Below are positions 1 to 4,323 of a stretch of DNA of 6,423 nt, one piece after another (position 1 is the first letter of the stretch; each line of letters opens with the position of its first letter). The DNA comes from Gemmatimonadota bacterium (GTDB lineage: Bacteria; Gemmatimonadota; Gemmatimonadetes; Gemmatimonadales; GWC2-71-9), in contig SMVY01000142.1 of the NCBI GenBank assembly GCA_004357415.1, forward strand, positions 1-6,423. Direction: 5' to 3'. The notes under the pieces are model-generated. The model was not told the origin of the DNA. It saw only the letters and a program-made list of their open reading frames with translations, and did not search any database. Made by a program: the position numbers and the translations under genes.

Positions 1-446
1 CGCAGCGTATAGCGCGGCTCGACCAGCAGGCCGAAACGGCCACCCGGTGTCTCCACCGCCAACCCGGCAAACAGGTTCCAACCCACGTCGGTGTTGGAGA
101 AGCCATTGACGCTGCGGCCGAGAACGGCGACACCGGTGCCGACGTAGAACAACTGGCGGCCACCGAACCTGATGGCCCCATCCAGATTGGCTTGCCAGGC
201 ATCTCCGCGATTGACAAAGTAATAGTCGCCGCTGGGGATCACCTCGAAAGCTCCGCCAACCGGGATGCGCACGGCCCCGCCAACGCCACCGGCGTCCCGT
301 GTGGTGTCATAGCCACCGCGAAGCACGATCCGCGTGCGGCCCTGCAATCCCTGAGCGGGGGCCGAGGTCGGAAGAGCCGTCACTATGAGAGAGGCAAGCA
401 ACAGGGCCGCAGCCGTGGGCACCACACTCGTTCCAATACGCGACAT
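1..446 (-). CDS. Exported outer-membrane beta-barrel-like protein, C-terminus cut by window edge
   Basis: The gene reads leftward from ATG at 446-444 and is open at base 1, giving 148 codons plus 2 nt. AGGAG (complement of 453-457) lies 6 nt before the ATG, which fixes the start. The protein opens with a signal peptide: an N-terminal MSRIGTSVV, a hydrophobic core AAALLLASLIV, and a likely cleavage site near TSAPAQ-G at residues 28-32. The mature part alternates polar and hydrophobic/aromatic residues with many glycines (IVLRGGYDTT, GDYYFVNRGD, LFYVGTGVAV, WNLFAGLAVE, FGLLVEPRYT). This is the look of amphipathic beta strands in small OmpW/OmpA-like or generic outer-membrane beta-barrel proteins. 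The signal peptide and strand pattern are seen directly; the barrel assignment is inference, because no family motif is decisive and the C-terminal strand is missing. It is transcribed divergently from the gene at 760, so it probably has its own promoter in 447-759. Confidence 0.72.
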   Translation of the reverse strand, partial: MSRIGTSVVPTAAALLLASLIVTALPTSAPAQGLQGRTRIVLRGGYDTTRDAGGVGGAVRIPVGGAFEVIPSGDYYFVNRGDAWQANLDGAIRFGGRQLFYVGTGVAVLGRSVNGFSNTDVGWNLFAGLAVETPGGRFGLLVEPRYTL

Positions 447-759
447 CTCAAACTCCTATTCACGATGGGCCTAGGCAGAGTTTCACAACGCGTGACGGCT
501 AGATCGGACCAACATGACGTCCACTAATCGAAAGCGCAATAGGGGAGGCGCTCTGTCGGGTATGGCGCCGAGACTCTGAAGAGATGGCGCACAGCTTAGC
601 CCCCGGGGCTATCCCCCTGTGTCTGGAGCCCGGTCCACGCCTCGGTGAGAGGGATCCTCGAGCGTGACGGAAAGCGTCTGATGCTGTTTATTAGGAGGAT
701 TGGAAGAAGGGCGAGAGGGCGTGTGGTATCTGCATAGACCCAAGGAATAGTGAGGCCGT
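447..759. promoter_or_regulatory. Divergent intergenic region, promoters not resolved
   Basis: This stretch separates the leftward barrel-like gene from the rightward gene cluster and must hold promoters for both. I could not identify a convincing sigma-70 -10/-35 pair on either strand. Structures seen are a perfect GC-rich inverted repeat, AGCCCC-C-GGGGCT, at 598-610; an 8-bp palindrome GCCTAGGC at 470-477; and a 7-bp direct repeat ATGGCGC at 562-568 and 584-590, spaced 22 bp (about two helical turns). An isolated AGGAGG at 693-698 has no well-placed start codon after it. Reading frames in this stretch have low-complexity Arg/Gly/Pro-rich translations and look non-coding. No tRNA-like fold was found by eye. 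Confidence 0.45.
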
Positions 760-1044
760 ATGACAAAGACCGCCAGCAGCTCCGACCTCGAATCGATCCC
801 CGGTGTCGGGCCCAGCATCGCCCGGGACCTGCGGGACCTCGGTTTCTACCGGCTCCAGGACCTGCACGATGCGGACCCACAAACGATGTACGACAAACTC
901 CGCGTCATGCGCGGGGGCTACATGGATCGCTGTGTGTTGTACGTGTTCCGCTGCGCCGTTTACTTCGCCAACAACTCAACCCACGACCCCGAACTCCTCA
1001 AGTGGTGGAACTGGAAGGATCGGGTGAGCCAAGCGGCGCCATGA
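760..1044 (+). CDS. Cdd1-like helix-hairpin-helix protein (pathogenicity locus family)
   Basis: A 94-aa cytoplasmic protein. An N-terminal helix-hairpin-helix motif (residues about 10-28, core IPGVGPSIARDLRDLG) is of the type that binds DNA backbones non-specifically. It is followed by the signature block of the Cdd1 family: LRVMRGGYMDRCVLYVFRC (about 47-65) and KWWNWKD near the C-terminus (81-87). Cdd1 is named after a gene flanking the Clostridium difficile toxin locus; its biochemical function is unknown to me, and the family name does not imply virulence here. Length is close to the family norm. ATG at 760 is preceded by TGAGG at 751-755 with a short 4-nt spacer. The stop (TGA 1042-1044) overlaps the next ATG (1041) in an ATGA junction, so the two are probably translationally coupled. 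Cys58 and Cys65 flank a hydrophobic segment and may matter for the fold. Confidence 0.85.
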   Translation: MTKTASSSDLESIPGVGPSIARDLRDLGFYRLQDLHDADPQTMYDKLRVMRGGYMDRCVLYVFRCAVYFANNSTHDPELLKWWNWKDRVSQAAP

Positions 1045-1190
1045 TCAGGTTATTGACCAAGGTGGGCATGGGGACGGGCGGAGCATGGCTCAAGAAGCAC
1101 GAGATGTGGGTCTGGTCGGGGATCGGAGGCGCGCTGACGGCCGCCTACCTCTACCTCTTGTGGACCATGCAGACGCCGTTCTTTCACTGA
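1041..1190 (+). CDS. 49-aa single-pass membrane peptide coupled to Cdd1-like gene
   Basis: A small ORF starting at the ATG inside the ATGA overlap with the preceding stop codon, and ending at TGA 1188-1190. Residues about 22-43 (MWVWSGIGGALTAAYLYLLW) form one hydrophobic segment long enough to span a membrane, with Trp/Tyr at its borders. Lysines at 7, 18 and 19 lie on the N-terminal side, which predicts N-in topology by the positive-inside rule. The same frame is open further upstream (from a GTG at 750), but that part is Arg/Pro-rich antisense-like sequence overlapping the real Cdd1 gene, so the short form is preferred. I do not recognise a family. The coupling and hydrophobic pattern argue that it is real; function unknown. 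Confidence 0.65.
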   Translation: MIRLLTKVGMGTGGAWLKKHEMWVWSGIGGALTAAYLYLLWTMQTPFFH

Positions 1191-1212
1191 CCGGGATCAA
1201 CGGGCAACTCAC

Positions 1213-1509
1213 GTGAACAGCCGCAACCCCCAGAGCCGACCCCGACACCCCATGCCTGGATACCTGCGCCAAGCCCTGGAGGAACGTGGCCTGATGGACG
1301 CCTACCAGGCTCGGCCACCCTACCAGCGCAACGACTATGTCGGGTGGATCGATCGGGCCAAGCGATCGGAAACCAAGGTCCGGCAGCTGGAGCAAATGCT
1401 GGACGAACTCGCCACCGGCGATCGCTACATGAAGATGCCCTACCACGCCAAGACGGCGCCGGGGGGAAACGCTCCCCCTGGCGCACGCGCGTCCGGGCTG
1501 CAATGTTAG
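1213..1509 (+). CDS. YdeI/OmpD-associated family small protein
   Basis: A 98-aa protein if the GTG at 1213 is used. An ATG at 1252 (Met14, MPGYLRQALEE) is an equally plausible start, since neither has a clear Shine-Dalgarno and the first 13 residues are proline/arginine-rich and look unconserved. Residues about 15-72 carry the pattern of the C-terminal YdeI/OmpD-associated (OmdA) domain: an ALEERGLMDAYQARPPYQRN helix-turn, DYVGWIDRAKRSETKVRQLE, then a helix QMLDELATGDRYMKMPY. The full E. coli YdeI is about twice as long, with an extra N-terminal domain, so this is a stand-alone domain version. YdeI has been linked to stress and antimicrobial-peptide resistance through porins, but the molecular role of the isolated domain is not established. 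The tail (residues 80-98) is Gly/Pro/Ala-rich and ends in Cys. It lies 22 bp after the membrane peptide and 34 bp before the methyltransferase, in apparent operon order. Confidence 0.72.
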   Translation: MNSRNPQSRPRHPMPGYLRQALEERGLMDAYQARPPYQRNDYVGWIDRAKRSETKVRQLEQMLDELATGDRYMKMPYHAKTAPGGNAPPGARASGLQC

Positions 1510-1533
1510 CCGATCTACACTCCTCAGCCGGTT

Positions 1534-1537
1534 GGAG
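1534..1537 (+). promoter_or_regulatory. Shine-Dalgarno GGAG deciding the ATG 1544 start
   Basis: GGAG sits 6 nt before ATG 1544-1546. An in-frame TTG at 1532 overlaps this site and has no ribosome-binding sequence of its own, so the ATG at 1544 is taken as the start of the ArsM-like selenoprotein. Confidence 0.6.
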
Positions 1538-1543
1538 CGCATC

Positions 1544-2332
1544 ATGACGGACACGGTGGAAGCCCAAGCCTCGCTGGAAGCGATCCTCAAGGACGAAATC
1601 ATCAACATGTACCAGGAAGTCGCCGAGAACCCCGAGGGCGAGTTCCATTTCTACCATGGGCGCCCGGCCGCGGAGATGTTCGGCTATCGGGCCGACTGGC
1701 TGGGCCGGGCGCCGGCCGCCTCGGTGGCGTCGTTCGCCGGCGTGGGCAACCCCCACGAACGGAGCGAGATGCAGCCCGGGGAAACGGTACTGGACCTCGG
1801 CAGCGGCGCCGGACTCGACGCCATCATCGCTTCGTGGGCTGTGGGCCCCTCGGGCAAGGTGATCGGGATCGATCTAAACCCAACCATGTGCCTCAAGGCC
1901 CAAGCGCACGCTGCGCAATCGGGCACCACCATGGAGTGCCACGAGGCCAGCATGGAAGACATCCCCCAGCCGGATGCCTCGGTGGACGTGATCATCTCCA
2001 ACGGGGTCATCAATCTGTCGTTCCGCAAGCGCAAGGTCGTCGAGGAGATGTTCCGGGTGCTCGAGCCCGGGGGCCGCATTTCCATCACCGACATCGTCAG
2101 CGCCAAGCAGTTGTCGCAATCCATCGTCAACGATCCCAAACTTTGGGCCAGCTGAATCGGTGGTGCTCTCCTGGAAGGAGAGATGTTCCGCCTGCTGGAG
2201 GAGTCCGGCTTCACCCGCGTCCGCTCGGCCGTGGTGCCGGGGTTCCGGTTCCGCAAGGGCGCCACCCAGGATTCCGCCGAGGCGCACGGGGTCAAGGCAG
2301 TCATGATGACGGCACTCAAGCCGGCGGACTGA
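1544..2332 (+). CDS. ArsM-like SAM methyltransferase, predicted selenoprotein (Sec204 at in-frame TGA 2153-2155)
   Basis: A 262-aa class I SAM-dependent methyltransferase of the ArsM/AS3MT-like group. SAM-binding motif I is VLDLGSGAG (residues 82-90), the acidic end of strand 2 is VIGID (D110), and motif IV-like ISNGVINLS (151-159) is followed by FRVLEPGGRI (170-179). TGA at 2153-2155 would end it at residue 203. However, the frame stays open for 58 more codons to TGA 2330-2332, and these encode the expected C-terminal region: U-IGGALLEGEMFRLLEESGF, then a strand-rich tail ending MMTALKPAD. The TGA replaces the Cys of the family motif xCxGGAL (AS3MT Cys206). The spacing to the SNG motif, 50 residues, equals the AS3MT Cys156-Cys206 spacing. 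A SECIS-like hairpin follows. The Cys156 counterpart is Gly154, so classical two-thiolate arsenite binding is lost; other cysteines are C116 and C132. Substrate unknown: metalloid, chalcogen or thiol methylation are guesses. Alternatives are a nonsense mutation or sequencing error (TGC/TGT to TGA), less likely given the hairpin and the exact position. Confidence 0.82.
2153..2155 (+). other. Predicted selenocysteine codon (in-frame TGA)
   Basis: This TGA lies between AGC (Ser203) and ATC (Ile205) in an uninterrupted methyltransferase frame. Homologous ArsM/AS3MT proteins have cysteine here. A Sec in place of a functional Cys followed by a stem-loop is the standard signature of bacterial selenoproteins. 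Insertion would need SelA, SelB, SelC tRNA and SelD, none of which is encoded in this window. Confidence 0.78.
2159..2192 (+). promoter_or_regulatory. Candidate bacterial SECIS element
   Basis: A hairpin in the mRNA just after the TGA. The outer stem is GGTGG (2159-2163) with CCGCC (2188-2192), five pairs including one G-U. An internal loop is TG opposite ATGTT. The inner stem is CTCTCC (2166-2171) with GGAGAG (2177-2182), six perfect pairs. The apical loop is TGGAA (2172-2176). Bacterial SECIS elements lie immediately downstream of the UGA, inside the coding region, with a G near the start of the apical loop that SelB recognises. Here 16 nt separate the TGA from a loop whose second and third bases are G. 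Within the 13 codons covering it, five end in A or T (GGT, GGT, GCT, GAA, GGA), against three in the next 45, consistent with RNA structure constraining codon choice. Confidence 0.72.
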
Positions 2333-2353
2333 CGACCAACCGCCGGTGTAGCC

Positions 2354-2974
2354 ATGACAGGAAATCACTGGGAGACGGTCTACCGTCGGAGCCGCGAGGA
2401 CGAGGTCAGTTGGTTCCAGAAGATCCCCGACACGTCGCTGAGGATGATCGAGGCGCTGGACCTTGACACCGACGCGCGCATCCTCGACGTGGGCGGCGGC
2501 GCGTCCCGGTTGGCGGATGGGTTGTTGAACGCCGGCTACCGGCACATCACCGTGCTGGACATTACCGAACAGGCCCTGCAGCAGAGCCGGGCCCGGTTGG
2601 GGGAGCGGGCTCCGTGCGTCGAGTGGATCGCGGCCGACATTACCACCTTCCAGCCGGACACCACGTGGGATGTGTGGCACGACCGAGCCGTGTTCCACTT
2701 TCTGGTCACCGAGGAGGCTCGGGCCGGGTACCGCCGCACACTCGAGCGCGCTCTCCGGCCCGGTGGCCACGTGATCATCGCCACCTTCGGGCCCCAGGGA
2801 CCCGAGAAGTGCAGCGGTCTTCCTGTGGTTCGCTACGATCCTGAAAGCCTGGTCGCGGCCCTCGGAGCGGATTTCACGCTGTGCCACACCGAGCTGGAAC
2901 AGCACGCCACCCCGGCCGGCCATCAGCAGGAGTTTCTCTACTGTTGGTTACAACGGGAAGATGGAGGAGAATAG
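2354..2974 (+). CDS. Class I SAM-dependent methyltransferase (TehB-like group)
   Basis: A complete 206-aa cytoplasmic methyltransferase. The N-terminus HWETVYRRSREDEVSWFQK (5-23) is typical of a widespread uncharacterised family of small methyltransferases. SAM motif I is ILDVGGGAS (43-51), strand 2 ends in VLDI (D69), and IAADI (92-96) gives the acidic adenine-site region. The strand-4 motif VWHDRAVFHFL (107-117) and LRPGGHVIIATFGPQG (134-149) follow. The block GPEKCSGLPVVRY (149-161) contains Cys153, which I recall as conserved in this family. The substrate is unknown; annotation pipelines often call such proteins TehB-like or thiopurine-methyltransferase-like, without proof. No strong Shine-Dalgarno precedes ATG 2354, which lies 21 bp after the upstream selenoprotein stop, so translation may depend on readthrough of the Sec codon and coupling from the upstream gene. 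Adjacency of two different methyltransferases suggests related substrates or sequential methylation (inference). Confidence 0.88.
   Translation: MTGNHWETVYRRSREDEVSWFQKIPDTSLRMIEALDLDTDARILDVGGGASRLADGLLNAGYRHITVLDITEQALQQSRARLGERAPCVEWIAADITTFQPDTTWDVWHDRAVFHFLVTEEARAGYRRTLERALRPGGHVIIATFGPQGPEKCSGLPVVRYDPESLVAALGADFTLCHTELEQHATPAGHQQEFLYCWLQREDGGE
2963..2969 (+). promoter_or_regulatory. Shine-Dalgarno GGAGGAG supporting a TTG start
   Basis: A purine-rich GGAGGAG lies inside the last codons of the upstream methyltransferase and ends 8 nt before TTG 2978. It supports the TTG start of the following exported protein, since no ATG or GTG precedes the signal peptide in that frame. Confidence 0.65.
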
Positions 2975-2977
2975 AAA

Positions 2978-3913
2978 TTGGATATTCGAAAGTGGAAATT
3001 GGGAATTACGGCCATACTGCTGCTGGTATTGACCCACCTGGCCGAGGCACAGGCACCCGCTGACGATGAACAGTTAGTTGCGGCGACCCTGAACACCCTC
3101 CACCAGGCCGCTTCCGACGCCGACTACGAGGCGTATTCCAGCGTATTCGCCGCCGATGCCATCTTCCTCGGCACCGACGCCACCGAGCGTTGGACCCGGG
3201 ACCAGTTCATGGGGTACGCCAAGCCCTATTTCGATCAGGGCCGTGGCTGGACCTACGTCATGGTCGAGCGCCACGTGTCCATCGCTACCGACGGCGCCAC
3301 CGCCTGGTTCGACGAGCGCTTGGACAACGCCAGCTATGGTGAGACCAGGGGCAGCGGCGTCCTTATAAAGGAAAGCGGCGAGTGGAAGATCAGCCAATAC
3401 AACCTGACCATTCCTATGCCCAACGAGTTGGCCCGCGAGTTCGTCGACCGGATCAGAGGGGATCAACTGGCGCGGGACAACGAAGCCGTCGTCCTCGCCA
3501 TGATCGCCGCCGTCAATGGTCGTGACTTCGACGCGCTCGACACCCTCATCGCAGCCGATGTCACCCGGCGGAGCGGCGCCACCCCAGAGCTCATCATCAC
3601 CAGTCTGGATGGCTTCAAGGCCTTCCTGCACCAGGATCTGGCGGGTGTGCCAGATGCTCAGCAAGAGGTGAACGTGATCTTCTCCGGAGGCGGCTGGGTG
3701 GCGGTGCACGAAACTTACCGCGGCACTCAGACCGGGCAGATGGGACCGTTTCCGCCGAGCGGCAAATCATTGGAGCTTCCGTTCATTGGTCTTCTCAGGG
3801 TTGAGGGCGGGTTGATTCGAGAGATACTGGTGGAGTGGGATAACCTGAATGCCCTGGGGCAGCTGGGACACTTCTCACCGCCTGTTGACGTAGGGACTGA
3901 AGTGGAGGAGTAA
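2978..3913 (+). CDS. Exported protein with two NTF2/SnoaL-like domains
   Basis: A 311-aa protein starting at TTG 2978, 3 bp after the previous stop. The N-terminus is a signal peptide: KWK, then hydrophobic LGITAILLLVLTHLA, with probable cleavage near AEA-QA (residues 22-26), so it acts in the periplasm. The first domain (about 30-147) matches the DUF4440/SnoaL_3 pattern: YSSVFAADAIFLGTDATERW, then FMGYAKPYFDQGRGWTYV, AWFDERLDNASYGETRGSGV and EWKISQYNLTIPMPNE. The second (about 163-300) resembles SnoaL-like ester cyclases: MIAAVNGRDFDALDTLIAAD, a central ETYRGTQTG strand, PFPPSGKSLELPFIGLLRVE, then GGLIREILVEWDNLNALGQL. NTF2 folds are alpha+beta cones used for small-molecule binding, isomerisation or hydrolysis; neither domain tells me a substrate. 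Two such domains in tandem in an exported protein is less usual than a single one. The 1-bp gap to the lipoprotein gene implies co-translation. Confidence 0.85.
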   Translation: MDIRKWKLGITAILLLVLTHLAEAQAPADDEQLVAATLNTLHQAASDADYEAYSSVFAADAIFLGTDATERWTRDQFMGYAKPYFDQGRGWTYVMVERHVSIATDGATAWFDERLDNASYGETRGSGVLIKESGEWKISQYNLTIPMPNELAREFVDRIRGDQLARDNEAVVLAMIAAVNGRDFDALDTLIAADVTRRSGATPELIITSLDGFKAFLHQDLAGVPDAQQEVNVIFSGGGWVAVHETYRGTQTGQMGPFPPSGKSLELPFIGLLRVEGGLIREILVEWDNLNALGQLGHFSPPVDVGTEVEE

Positions 3914-3914
3914 C

Positions 3915-4241
3915 ATGACCCTGCGAAGCTACATCGCCCTTTCTCTCGCTGTGGTCGGCGGCATGCTGGGGTGTGCCTCCCAAGAGGAGGCTCTCCCGGC
4001 GGCCGACGACGCCGTATTCGTGATCGAAGGAAACGTCCGCTTCATCGACATCGAGGGCGGCTGTTGGGGGATCGGGACCGACAGCGCCACGTATGAGCCC
4101 GTCGGCGGCATCCCGGACGGCTTCCGCCAAGATCAACTGGCGGTGCGGGCCACGGTCCGCGGTGTCGAGGGCGCGTCGATCTGCATGATCGGTCCGCTGG
4201 TGGAGATCGTGACCATCGAATCGTCCACTCCCTCCCCGTAG
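3915..4241 (+). CDS. Small lipoprotein with conserved GCW...ICM domain
   Basis: A 108-aa protein with ATG 3915 one base after the preceding TAA. GGAGG at 3904-3908 gives a 6-nt spacer. It has a lipoprotein-type signal (MTLRSYIALSLAVVGG, then MLGC with Cys20 as lipidation site; Met at -3 is a relaxed lipobox). After a short acidic/alanine linker comes a compact beta-rich domain of about 70 residues: FVIEGNVRFIDIEGGCWGI (35-53), TYEPVGGIPDGFRQDQLAVR (59-78) and a final strand pair with ASICMIGPLVEIVTIE (87-102). Cys50 (GCW) and Cys89 (ICM) are well placed to form a disulfide in the periplasm. I recognise this GCW/ICM pattern from many small bacterial lipoproteins of unknown role. Co-translation with the NTF2-domain protein suggests they work in the same envelope process (inference). 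Confidence 0.78.
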   Translation: MTLRSYIALSLAVVGGMLGCASQEEALPAADDAVFVIEGNVRFIDIEGGCWGIGTDSATYEPVGGIPDGFRQDQLAVRATVRGVEGASICMIGPLVEIVTIESSTPSP

Positions 4242-4323
4242 GCCCCAAGACGGCCGCTGGCCGATGCATGGACGGCGGGTATCTTTCCGTGGAACAGCGA
4301 TCCATTCAGTGGGAGTTCAAGCA
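4242..4323 (+). promoter_or_regulatory. Gap with short GC hairpin and the S46 ribosome-binding site
   Basis: This is the only sizeable gap in the rightward cluster. CGGCC-GCT-GGCCG at 4251-4263 forms a perfect 5-bp hairpin 10 bp after the lipoprotein stop. It is not followed by a T-tract, so it is a weak terminator candidate at best. GGGAG at 4311-4315 lies 8 nt before ATG 4324. No clear -10/-35 promoter is visible, so whether the peptidase is read from the upstream transcript or its own promoter is undecided. Confidence 0.4.

Noticed and set aside
681..737. Possible 18-aa Arg-rich leader peptide upstream of the Cdd1-like gene
   Set aside because: No ribosome-binding site, no attenuator-like structure after it, and a frame this short is expected by chance.
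750..1040. N-terminal extension of the 49-aa membrane peptide from GTG 750
   Set aside because: It overlaps the well-supported Cdd1-like gene in another frame and its translation is Arg/Pro-rich and low in complexity.
1544..2155. Reading the methyltransferase as a complete 203-aa protein ending at TGA 2153
   Set aside because: It would end just before a family motif (xCxGGAL), while the next 58 codons continue the family in frame and a SECIS-like hairpin follows.
2183..2332. Separate small ORF from ATG 2183 after the TGA
   Set aside because: The purine-rich AAGGAGAG abuts the ATG, too close to act as a ribosome-binding site, and it is explained as the 3' arm of the hairpin; the encoded peptide is the methyltransferase C-terminus.
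1874..2923. Long leftward open frame (349 codons) opposite the two methyltransferases
   Set aside because: It is the antisense shadow of two clearly conserved rightward genes in high-GC DNA and shows no family motifs of its own.
4251..4263. Intrinsic terminator after the lipoprotein gene
   Set aside because: The 5-bp hairpin has no following T-tract, so I report it only as a hairpin within the gap.
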